From positions 1 to 5,324 of the forward strand of contig DAOWNJ010000070.1 in the NCBI GenBank assembly GCA_030642645.1: a stretch of DNA of 5,324 nt. Reading direction: 5' to 3'. The position numbers and the translations under genes are program-made. Shown here in pieces: positions 1 through 5,324 of the stretch. Numbering within the stretch: position 1 is the first letter of the stretch; the number at the start of each line of letters is the position of its first letter. This DNA is from Dehalococcoidia bacterium. Its GTDB lineage: Bacteria > Chloroflexota > Dehalococcoidia > E44-bin15 > DAOWNJ01. Under the pieces are notes generated by a model. It saw only the letters and a list, made by a program, of their open reading frames with translations, was not told the DNA's origin and ran no database searches.

Positions 1-114
1 CTCTATCTTAATCACATCGGCACCAAAATCGGCAAACATTTTGCCGCAGCGAGGCCCCGATATATACCAGCCAAGCTCCAAAACCTTTACATCAGATAAA
101 ACCTGCTCAGCCAT
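1..114 (-). CDS. Family III CoA-transferase, type B subunit, N-terminal fragment (cut by window edge)
   Basis: The first 38 codons of a gene that continues beyond base 1. The peptide begins MAEQVLSDVKVLELGW and ends GADVIKIE, the N-terminal Rossmann-like strand-helix-strand of the CaiB/BaiF family (CoA-binding side). By eye, 27 of its 38 residues match the start of the type B gene at 2800-1604, so it belongs to the same paralogue type. The start at 114 is chosen because AAGGAGG lies 5 nt upstream and the N-terminus lines up with the paralogue. An in-frame ATG at 144 would add ten residues (MSSNLKKEDE), but it lacks a well-spaced ribosome binding site, and its KED segment is just the Shine-Dalgarno sequence read as codons. 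The gene follows the type A gene after a 156-nt gap and probably opens a further B-A pair outside the window. Its catalytic-site region is not visible. Family membership is firm; substrate unknown. Confidence 0.88.
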   Translation of the reverse strand, partial: MAEQVLSDVKVLELGWYISGPRCGKMFADFGADVIKIE

Positions 115-119
115 TTCAT

Positions 120-126
120 CCTCCTT
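120..126 (-). promoter_or_regulatory. Shine-Dalgarno site for the gene starting at 114
   Basis: AAGGAGG on the minus strand, 5 nt (ATGAA) before the ATG. Motif and spacer match those of the other type B gene (2806-2812). This site fixes the start at 114 rather than the in-frame ATG at 144. Confidence 0.85.
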
Positions 127-195
127 TTTGAGATTTGATGACATAATGAGACTGGTTTTTAAATGTTCACCTCCCTTCCAGCTATTTGCTTTGGG

Positions 196-240
196 GGTTG
201 ACTCCCAAGGTGCACTAACACAGGCCCTTGGGAGTCAACC
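196..240. repeat. Perfect 15-bp inverted repeat (hairpin), 15-nt loop
   Basis: Arms GGTTGACTCCCAAGG (196-210) and CCTTGGGAGTCAACC (226-240) are exact reverse complements around a 15-nt loop. The transcript would form a stable stem 31 nt after the stop codon of the type A gene. No run of T follows on either strand (minus strand reads CCCAAAGC after the stem), so it is not a canonical rho-independent terminator. It could be an mRNA 3'-end stabiliser, an attenuator between the two units, a protein-binding dyad, or a copy of a dispersed palindromic repeat. The structure is certain; its role is not. Confidence 0.85.
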
Positions 241-270
241 ATCTCCTATACGCTTCGGTGATCCATTGCC

Positions 271-1590
271 TCAGATGCCTATATATGTATCGCCGATATG
301 CCCTTCCTTTACCAGTCTCTCGTATTCCTCATCGGAGACGCCGAGAACCTTCTTATAGACATACTCGTTGTGCTCGCCTAGGCATGGTGCCTGGAATACC
401 CTCGAAGGCGTCTTGCTCATGTGCCACACCGGCCCTGGGTACATATGGGTCCCGCACTCCCGATGGGTAAGCTCGACCGGCCACCCCCTCTCCTTCAGGT
501 GGGGGTCATTAAAGGCATCCCTGGAGTTGAGGACCGCCCCGGCGGGCACACCCTCCCTCTGGAGAGTGTGCATCACTTCGTACTTGTCCCGCTGGCTTGT
601 CCATTCCTCGATGAGCTTATCGAGATCATCCTGGTTCTTGAGGCGACTCAAGAAATCGGAGAACCTCTTCTCCTTGGTCCAATCTGGGTTCCCGATGGCT
701 CGGCAGAAGCCCTCCCACTCCTCATCGGTTTGGATGGTGATGGCCACCCAGTGGTCCTCACCAGGGGGGGTCTCAAGGGATGGCTTTGCCCCTTTGCAGA
801 GATAGACCCCCTGGACCGCTGTTGGGTGCCGATTACACATTGTCCCGCGGATGCGTCCGTTCATGGTATAGTCCATGAAGGCCTCCCCGAGGTGGGGGAG
901 GAAGTTCTCGCACTGCCCCAGGTCAACCAGTTGCCCTCTTCCGGTCTTCTCACGGTGGTGGAGCCCCATCATCAGGGCGAACAGGGCGCTTGCCCCGGCG
1001 GCGGCGTCAGCATGGAAACAGGGGAGTATCCCAGACATGTCGTCGTTGTCATACCACCATGTCCAGCTATGTCCGGCAACGCTCTCGAATATCATCCCCA
1101 GCCCAGAGTAGTTTCGATATGGGCCGCTAAGGCCGTATCCCGGTGCACGAACATATACGAGGCGTGGGTTCACCTCGCTCAATGCCTCCCATGTTAGCCC
1201 GAGCTTGTCCATAACCTCGGGGGCATTGTTCTCGATGAAGCCATCTGAGACCTTAACAAGCCTCTTAAATAGCTCTATCCCCTCTGGCCTCTCAAGGTCC
1301 ATAGTGCAGCTCAGCTTGCTCCTCTGTATTCCATTGAACATGGCGAAGCGGTCCCAGGGCCTCTCCCCGGGCTCTCCATCGGGGAAGCCGCTCCCTATAG
1401 TCCCCAGCATCTCCGCTATCTCACGGGTCGGCTTTGGGAAAATCCCCCTGGTGAGCCTTGGATAGCGCTGGAGCTGCTCCACCCTTATTACCTCAGCACC
1501 AAGCTCCCCAAGCATCGCGCCTGTCCACGGGAGGGCCCACACCATGGTTATATCTAGTACCCTTATACCTTCAAGTGGTAGCTTTGCCAT
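271..1590 (-). CDS. Family III (CaiB/BaiF) CoA-transferase, type A catalytic subunit, 439 aa
   Basis: Predicted cytosolic enzyme moving CoA from an acyl-CoA donor to a carboxylic acid through an aspartyl-CoA intermediate (family knowledge). It starts MAKLPLEGIRVLDITMVWA and has the family's N-terminal CoA-binding fold (about residues 5-40), a SGPY motif (155-158) and the C-terminal GEHNEYV motif (405-411). Asp195 (codon 1008-1006) sits in FHADAAAG, 25 residues before the Gln of TGRGQ, the same spacing as Asp169 in E. coli CaiB, so it is the likely nucleophile. At 439 aa it is longer than the usual roughly 380-410, mainly through an insert around residues 41-88 containing GERPWDR. It starts 13 nt after the type B stop and is surely co-translated with it. 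It shares about 57 of 99 residues with the other type A protein over 253-351. Substrate unknown; a partner of the preceding type B protein by inference. Confidence 0.93.
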   Translation of the reverse strand: MAKLPLEGIRVLDITMVWALPWTGAMLGELGAEVIRVEQLQRYPRLTRGIFPKPTREIAEMLGTIGSGFPDGEPGERPWDRFAMFNGIQRSKLSCTMDLERPEGIELFKRLVKVSDGFIENNAPEVMDKLGLTWEALSEVNPRLVYVRAPGYGLSGPYRNYSGLGMIFESVAGHSWTWWYDNDDMSGILPCFHADAAAGASALFALMMGLHHREKTGRGQLVDLGQCENFLPHLGEAFMDYTMNGRIRGTMCNRHPTAVQGVYLCKGAKPSLETPPGEDHWVAITIQTDEEWEGFCRAIGNPDWTKEKRFSDFLSRLKNQDDLDKLIEEWTSQRDKYEVMHTLQREGVPAGAVLNSRDAFNDPHLKERGWPVELTHRECGTHMYPGPVWHMSKTPSRVFQAPCLGEHNEYVYKKVLGVSDEEYERLVKEGHIGDTYIGI

Positions 1591-1597
1591 TTCCTGA

Positions 1598-1604
1598 CCT
1601 CCTT
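1598..1604 (-). promoter_or_regulatory. Shine-Dalgarno site overlapping the upstream stop codon
   Basis: AAGGAGG with a 7-nt spacer before the ATG at 1590. Its first base is the last A of the TAA stop (1606-1604) of the type B gene, giving TAAAGGAGG. This arrangement favours translational coupling, so the two subunits are likely made in matched amounts. Confidence 0.88.
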
Positions 1605-2800
1605 TAGATTACCCCTGCTTCCCTCAGCCTGACCAGGTCTTCCCTTGTATAGCCCAGCTTTCCATATACCTCCTCATTGTGCTGGCCCAACAGTGGGGCT
1701 GGCCTCTTTATCTCCCAGTTTGTCTCCGTCATGGTGAATGGCCTCCCCGGGTAGGTTAGTTTCCCAACCACCGGATGGTCTATCTCGGCAAATGCCCCCC
1801 TTTCGTTGTAGTGCCTGTCATTGAGCACATCCTCCATGGTATTTATGGCACCAACATTGAGCTTCACCGACCCGGCCATCTCGTGGAGCTCCTTCTTTGT
1901 TCGCTCGAGGAGCCAGGGGTAGAAGATGGCGTCGAACTCGTCCTTCTTTGTTGCGTCTAAAACATTGGAGAACTTCTCCATTAGCTCGGGCATCTCCATC
2001 ATCGCGACGAGCTTAGGCCACCATCCAGGGTCGACGATCATATAAACCCAGCCGTCCTTGCAGGGGAAGCCGCCGGTTGGCAGCATGCCAAACGCCGTGG
2101 TCTCTCTCCCCACAGGGGCACCCTTATACTGGTAAGTGGGGTGCATGGTGAGCTGCCAGTTTACACATGACTGGAGGGCCTCCATGATTCCGAAGTCCAC
2201 GACCTGACCGAAACCCTGGTGCTCGGCGACAAAAAGGGCAACCATGGTGGCGGCGGCGGCATAATTGCCGATGCCAAAGAGGGTGGTGTCATCCCCATAC
2301 TTCACCGGCTCCCTGTCCGGCAGCCCCATCATATAAAGCGGCCCACCCATGCCTTCTGCGATGATGTCCGAGCCCTTATAGTCCTTATATGGGCCGCTCT
2401 GCCCGAAGTATGATATTCTGGTCATTATAAGCTTCGGGTTTATCTCCTCCAGGACCTCGTATCCCAGACCAAGCTCCTCCATTACCCCGGGTCCGAAGTT
2501 CTCGACCAGGATGTCTACATCCCTCATCAGCTCCTTGAAGATATTCCTCCCGGTGGCGGTCTTGAGGTTTAGGGTGATGCTTCTTTTATTAGTGTTCAGA
2601 TGCAAGAAGATGCCGCTCTTCTCAGGATGGGGCTCATCATTAAGGAAGGGACCCATTCTCCTTGACGGGTCCCCCTCGCCAGGCCTCTCGATCTTGATGA
2701 CATCGGCGCCAAAATCGGCAAGCATCTTGGTGCAATAAGGCCCCGCAAAGTGCTGAGTAAGATCAAGCACCTTCACATCAGATAGCGCTTGGTCAGCCAT
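1604..2800 (-). CDS. Family III CoA-transferase, type B subunit lacking the catalytic Asp, 398 aa
   Basis: Full-length CaiB/BaiF protein beginning MADQALSDVKVLDLTQ. It has GADVIKIERPGEGDPSR (31-47), NTNKRSITLNLK (69-80), DILVENFGPGVMEELGL (95-111), SGPY (135-138), PCKDGW (246-251) and the C-terminal LLGQHNEEV (370-378). The reading frame stays open further upstream to a TTG at 2881, but AAGGAGG 5 nt before codon 28 of that frame and the paralogue's N-terminus fix the start at 2800. The catalytic aspartate is missing: counting 25 residues back from the Gln of GFGQ lands on Leu174 (codon 2281-2279) in TTLFGIGNYAAAA. Asp170 and Asp171 lie four and three residues too early. The protein is otherwise intact, so loss of the nucleophile suggests a structural or CoA-binding role in a heteromer with the type A protein encoded 13 nt downstream. 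Family certain; non-catalytic role inferred. Confidence 0.92.
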   Translation of the reverse strand: MADQALSDVKVLDLTQHFAGPYCTKMLADFGADVIKIERPGEGDPSRRMGPFLNDEPHPEKSGIFLHLNTNKRSITLNLKTATGRNIFKELMRDVDILVENFGPGVMEELGLGYEVLEEINPKLIMTRISYFGQSGPYKDYKGSDIIAEGMGGPLYMMGLPDREPVKYGDDTTLFGIGNYAAAATMVALFVAEHQGFGQVVDFGIMEALQSCVNWQLTMHPTYQYKGAPVGRETTAFGMLPTGGFPCKDGWVYMIVDPGWWPKLVAMMEMPELMEKFSNVLDATKKDEFDAIFYPWLLERTKKELHEMAGSVKLNVGAINTMEDVLNDRHYNERGAFAEIDHPVVGKLTYPGRPFTMTETNWEIKRPAPLLGQHNEEVYGKLGYTREDLVRLREAGVI

Positions 2801-2805
2801 TTTAT

Positions 2806-2812
2806 CCTCCTT
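2806..2812 (-). promoter_or_regulatory. Shine-Dalgarno site fixing the start at 2800
   Basis: AAGGAGG on the minus strand, 5 nt (ATAAA) before the ATG. It settles the start against the longer frame that opens with TTG at 2881, whose extra 27 residues have no counterpart in the paralogues and no ribosome binding site. Confidence 0.88.
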
Positions 2813-2936
2813 AGCAACTACAAATGACCCACGCTCTTGAGAAAACCTCAGCCATACAATAGCCACCCCCTTTGTGACCAAGACCTATCAAACCTATTAA
2901 GGAAGATCAATCAAAGCACCAGAAGGCACACCTCCA

Positions 2937-2949
2937 CTATAAGTATAAA
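2937..2949 (-). promoter_or_regulatory. Weak promoter-like AT element
   Basis: The minus strand reads TTTATACTTATAG directly after the upstream stop codon. TATACT would serve as a bacterial -10 hexamer, but the position 17 nt upstream reads GAAATA, which is no match to TTGACA. TTTATA would also fit an archaeal TATA box. It is the most AT-rich spot in this gap and correctly placed ahead of the type B gene, but the support is motif resemblance alone. Confidence 0.22.
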
Positions 2950-2963
2950 TTTTCTATGCCCTG

Positions 2964-4340
2964 CTATTTCTCTCCCCATATATTCTCAGGCATCGGGCCG
3001 GCCCAGGGATAAGGAGCATTCTTATCAAGGACGCCAATAGTTCCCTTCCCCGTTAGCTCGGCTACCTCATCCTCACTCATACCGATGACCTGCCTGAAGA
3101 CATAATCATCGTGCTCACCAAGCATGCATGGAGGATTCAGGACACGCAAGGGCGTCTCCGAGAACTTCCATGGCCATCCAGGGTAGCGGAATGTCCCGAT
3201 GTCGGCCTGTGTGATTGTCTGGAAGAATTCCCTGGCGTTTAGCTGTGGGTCCAGGTAGGTATCCCTCCAGTCCTGAACAGGCCCTGCTGGCACCCCCTTC
3301 TCCTGAAGCATGTAGAAGATCTCGAAGTTATCATGCAGCCTTGTCCACCCGCTGATGTGCTCATCCAGCTCATCGTGGTTCTTATATCGGCTCAAGACAT
3401 CTGAGAACTTCTCGTCCTTTGTCCACTCCGGGTTCCCGAGGGCATCGCAGAAGCCCTTCCACTCCTCATCATTATTGATGGTGATATTTATCCACCTCTC
3501 CCCTCCGTAACGGGCGGTCTCCTCAGTCGGCTCTGGGCCGCGGCAAAGGTAGCAGCCCTGGACAACGGTTGGGTGGCGGTTCCCGATGGTCCTCGTGTCC
3601 CTCCCGTTCCAGGCAGCGTCCATATATATCTCCCCGAAGTGATGGAACATGCTCTCCATCTGAGCGTAATCCACCCACATCCCCTTCCCGGTCTTCTCGC
3701 GGCGGATCAGCCCCATAATAGCGCCGAAGAGAGCTGTCGGCCCTGTGGTGGAGTCCATATGGAAGCGAAAGACATTGTGGGCCGGGTGCTCCTCATCGGG
3801 ATAGCCCCTCATCCAGTCGTGGCCGCCTATTGCCTCATGGAGGGCTCCCCAGCCAACATAGTTCATATATGGGCCGCTCCTCCCCCAGGATGGCATGTTG
3901 ATGCAGATGAGGCGGGGGTTCCTCTCCATCATAACCTTAGGCCCTAATCCAAGGCTCTCCATGGCATGTGCGCTGTTGTTCTCCATGAATATGTCGGCTT
4001 TATCTACCAGCCTGAGCGCAACCTCCTTCCCCTCGGGGGTATCGATGTTGATGGCGCAACTGAGCCTGTTCCAGCCAATCCTGGCCCACATAGCGTCCCG
4101 GTTCCATGGCCTCTCACCCACTTTTCGCCCTGGACGACCTGCCCGACCGCCTGGCAAGTCAAGATCACCGGGGAAAGGCCACCTGGTGAACATCCGGTGA
4201 AAGTCGGGCATGTGCTGGGTGTTATCCACATGAATGACCTCGGCGCCAAGGCAACCCATGAGCCAGGTAGTGAATGGGGCAGCCCAGATAACCGATAGAT
4301 CAACCACCCTTATCCCTTCAAGCGGTAAAGTCTTTGCCAT
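2964..4340 (-). CDS. Family III (CaiB/BaiF) CoA-transferase, type A catalytic subunit, 458 aa
   Basis: Second type A paralogue, starting MAKTLPLEGIRVVDLSVIWA. Family signatures in order: GAEVIHVDN (32-40), GERPWNR (75-81), NRLSCAINIDTPEG (91-104), DIFMENNS (116-123), SGPY (155-158), GEHDDYVF (408-415). Asp196 (codon 3755-3753) in FHMDSTTG lies 25 residues before the Met that replaces Gln in TGKGM, matching Asp169 of CaiB, so the enzyme is predicted to be active through an aspartyl-CoA intermediate. It carries the same N-terminal insert as the other type A protein. A C-terminal tail of about 20 residues beyond the shared G-x-IG motif (GVLDKNAPYPWAGPMPENIW) makes it unusually long for the family. 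AAGGAGG 7 nt upstream fixes the start. It follows the type B fragment by 31 nt, so the two are likely co-transcribed and may be partners. Donor and acceptor acids unknown. Confidence 0.93.
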   Translation of the reverse strand: MAKTLPLEGIRVVDLSVIWAAPFTTWLMGCLGAEVIHVDNTQHMPDFHRMFTRWPFPGDLDLPGGRAGRPGRKVGERPWNRDAMWARIGWNRLSCAINIDTPEGKEVALRLVDKADIFMENNSAHAMESLGLGPKVMMERNPRLICINMPSWGRSGPYMNYVGWGALHEAIGGHDWMRGYPDEEHPAHNVFRFHMDSTTGPTALFGAIMGLIRREKTGKGMWVDYAQMESMFHHFGEIYMDAAWNGRDTRTIGNRHPTVVQGCYLCRGPEPTEETARYGGERWINITINNDEEWKGFCDALGNPEWTKDEKFSDVLSRYKNHDELDEHISGWTRLHDNFEIFYMLQEKGVPAGPVQDWRDTYLDPQLNAREFFQTITQADIGTFRYPGWPWKFSETPLRVLNPPCMLGEHDDYVFRQVIGMSEDEVAELTGKGTIGVLDKNAPYPWAGPMPENIWGEK

Positions 4341-4347
4341 TTCAAAA

Positions 4348-4354
4348 CCTCCTT
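4348..4354 (-). promoter_or_regulatory. Shine-Dalgarno site for the gene starting at 4340
   Basis: AAGGAGG with a 7-nt spacer (TTTTGAA), the same spacing as the other type A gene (1598-1604). It lies in the 31-nt gap after the TAG stop of the preceding gene. Confidence 0.85.
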
Positions 4355-4371
4355 CTTTCTGCTAACCTTGC

Positions 4372-5324
4372 CTAGATTACCCCGGCCTCCCTCAGCTTCA
4401 CCAGGTCCTCCTTTGAGTATCCAAGCTGGTCGCAGAGGACCTCAACATTGTGCTGTCCAAGAAGTGGCGGCGGCATCCTGACCCGCCACTGGGGGTCATC
4501 GGGTATCTTGAATGGGTCGCCGGGATATAGCTGCTTCCCGGTAACCGGGTGCTCAACCTCTACCCAGAACCCCCTCTCCTCAAGCTGGGGGCTCTTTACA
4601 ACATCCATTGGGGTATTGACCGCGGTGCAGAAGAACTTGAAGCTCTGCATATACTCCATTATCTCCTGCTTTGTCCTCTCAGCGCACCACTCATACCAGA
4701 AGGCATCAACCTCTCCCTTTTTGGTGAAGTCCAGCACATCCTCGGGCCACTTATACTTCGCTCCGAGCTCGGGGAAGGCGGCGGCGAATCGGGGCCAGAA
4801 TATTATCCCCCCCGCTGCCCGGACGAAGCCGTCCTTACAGGGATAGATCCCTGAAGGAGAGATGTCCGCCAGTGCTGTTTTAGCTGACCTGAGGTCCTCC
4901 CTCTTGATCGTAGCCTCCCCTGAGAAGGCCCAGGCTAGCGTGTTGAGCGTCTTGTGGTCGATATCGCTCTCCATGGCCTCCTGGCAGGAGCAATCAACAT
5001 ACTGTCCCTTGCCTTCCATAAAAGCGAACCAGTAGGCAGCTATGGTGGCCGCAGCCGCCATATGACCCGCCTGGTACTGCTCGCAATTCCCCCCCTGCTT
5101 CAGCGGCTCGCGGCCGGGGAGCCCGTGGCTATACTGGTCGTAGAAGCCGGCCAGCACAAGCTCCGAGACCTTGAAGTCTCTATATGGCCCATACTGCCCG
5201 AAGTTTGAGATAGCAGTCATCACAAGCTTTGGGTTTATCTTCTTGAGTGTCTCGTAGTCCAGCCCCAGCCTCTCCATAACCCCTGGGCTGAAGCTCTCGA
5301 TAAGTATGTCGGCATCCTTTACCA
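4372..5324 (-). CDS. Family III CoA-transferase, type B subunit lacking the catalytic Asp, C-terminal 316 aa (cut by window edge)
   Basis: The frame is open to the last base, so the ATG at 5277 is internal. The 15 residues before it (VKDADILIESFSPGV) align with DVDILVENFGPGV of the 398-aa type B protein, and about 90 N-terminal residues lie outside the window. Visible signatures are FGQYGPYRDF, YPCKDGF, PPLLGQHNVEV and the shared end LVKLREAGVI. The residue 25 places before the Gln of GKGQ is Gln (codon 5079-5077) in CEQYQAGHMAAAA, where Asp is expected; the preceding residue is Glu (5082-5080), one position off. Like the other type B protein it therefore appears to lack the nucleophile, though the replacement differs. 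It ends in TAG 31 nt before the type A gene at 4340 and is the probable partner of that protein. Family certain; function of the heteromer inferred. Confidence 0.9.
   Translation of the reverse strand, partial: VKDADILIESFSPGVMERLGLDYETLKKINPKLVMTAISNFGQYGPYRDFKVSELVLAGFYDQYSHGLPGREPLKQGGNCEQYQAGHMAAAATIAAYWFAFMEGKGQYVDCSCQEAMESDIDHKTLNTLAWAFSGEATIKREDLRSAKTALADISPSGIYPCKDGFVRAAGGIIFWPRFAAAFPELGAKYKWPEDVLDFTKKGEVDAFWYEWCAERTKQEIMEYMQSFKFFCTAVNTPMDVVKSPQLEERGFWVEVEHPVTGKQLYPGDPFKIPDDPQWRVRMPPPLLGQHNVEVLCDQLGYSKEDLVKLREAGVI

Larger units (their letters stand above)
115..270 (-). other. 156-nt intergenic leader between CoA-transferase units
   Basis: A non-coding gap between the stop of the type A gene (271) and the next type B start (114). 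It holds a perfect inverted repeat (196-240), a second Shine-Dalgarno-like GGGAGGTGAA at 166-175 with no credible ORF behind it (GTG AAC ATT TAA), and an AT-rich stretch at about 155-165 (CATTTAAAAAC on the minus strand). A CATTAT further on (143-148) could be a weak -10 hexamer, but the matching -35 position reads GGTGAA, so no promoter is called with confidence. Its length, close to the 163-nt gap at 2801-2963, suggests both gaps are leaders of separate B-A units. Confidence 0.5.
2801..2963 (-). other. 163-nt intergenic leader between CoA-transferase units
   Basis: Gap between the type A stop (TAG at 2966-2964) and the type B start at 2800. No inverted repeat or terminator like the one at 196-240 is visible. 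An AT-rich element lies at its upstream end (2937-2949), and a Shine-Dalgarno-like GGAGGTG at 2929-2935 leads only to very short dead-end frames. The contrast with the 13- and 31-nt gaps inside the pairs suggests this is a leader where a new transcription or processing unit begins. Confidence 0.45.

Noticed and set aside
112..144. An upstream in-frame ATG at 144 adding ten residues to the gene at 114-1
   Set aside because: The nearest Shine-Dalgarno-like sequence (166-175) is 21 nt away, too far. The resemblance of KEDE to the KEDK before the paralogue's start is only the Shine-Dalgarno sequence read in frame.
196..240. Rho-independent terminator
   Set aside because: The stem is strong but no T-run follows on either strand, so it was recorded as an inverted repeat of unknown role.
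421..1197. 258-aa open frame on the plus strand
   Set aside because: It lies fully antisense to the 439-aa CoA-transferase gene. Its translation shows no family motif, and it begins without a Shine-Dalgarno sequence. The other plus-strand frames across the window are shadows of the same kind.
2801..2881. A 27-residue N-terminal extension of the 398-aa protein from a TTG at 2881
   Set aside because: It has no ribosome binding site, starts with a rare codon and has no counterpart in the paralogues. AAGGAGG is ideally placed for the ATG at 2800.
2929..2935. Leader peptide behind the GGAGGTG in the 163-nt gap
   Set aside because: Possible GTG or TTG starts after it reach a stop within a few codons, and none gives a meaningful peptide.
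1117..3878. The 12-mer ATATGGGCCGCT at 1117-1128, 2387-2398 and 3867-3878 as a possible DNA repeat
   Set aside because: Each copy encodes the conserved Ser-Gly-Pro-Tyr motif of the family at the same place in each protein. Paralogy and codon preference explain it.
4372..5277. A separate 301-aa gene starting at the ATG at 5277
   Set aside because: The frame is open to the window edge, and the 15 upstream residues match the family, so this Met is internal to a longer gene.

Overview
The window is a minus-strand run of CoA-transferase genes of family III (CaiB/BaiF type, Pfam CoA_transf_3) and nothing else. In transcription order, from high to low coordinates, it holds a 3' fragment of one gene (5324-4372), two complete genes (4340-2964 and 2800-1604), a third complete gene (1590-271) and the first 38 codons of a fifth (114-1). 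The array runs off both ends, so the full locus is larger.

The five genes fall into two paralogous types that strictly alternate. Type A (458 and 439 aa) starts MAK..PLEGIRV and carries the family's catalytic aspartate in the expected place, 25 residues before the TGxG-Q/M position. Type B (398 aa, plus the two fragments) is recognised by an MA[DE]Q.LSDVKVL start and an LREAGVI end. In both type B copies where the site is visible, the aspartate is replaced, by Leu in one and Gln in the other. The order is B-A-B-A-B. Within a B-A pair the gap is 13 or 31 nt, while the gaps between pairs are 163 and 156 nt. The simplest reading is a series of two-gene units, each encoding a heteromeric CoA-transferase with one catalytic and one non-catalytic subunit. 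This is comparable in layout to the two-subunit benzylsuccinate CoA-transferase BbsEF, but the substrates cannot be read from this window.

Every visible start has an AAGGAGG Shine-Dalgarno sequence, with a 5-nt spacer for type B and 7 nt for type A. The 156-nt gap before the last gene contains a perfect 15-bp inverted repeat (196-240) with no U-tract. The 163-nt gap has only a weak AT-rich promoter-like element.

Organism: a prokaryote with moderately GC-rich DNA, strong Shine-Dalgarno use and heavy use of AGG (Arg) and ATA (Ile) codons. A cluster of acyl-CoA-transferase paralogues suits an anaerobe, bacterial or archaeal, that activates organic acids, for example an uncultured Dehalococcoidia, a desulfobacterial lineage or an Archaeoglobus-like archaeon. 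The sequence alone does not decide among these. There are no RNA genes, mobile elements or CRISPR repeats.
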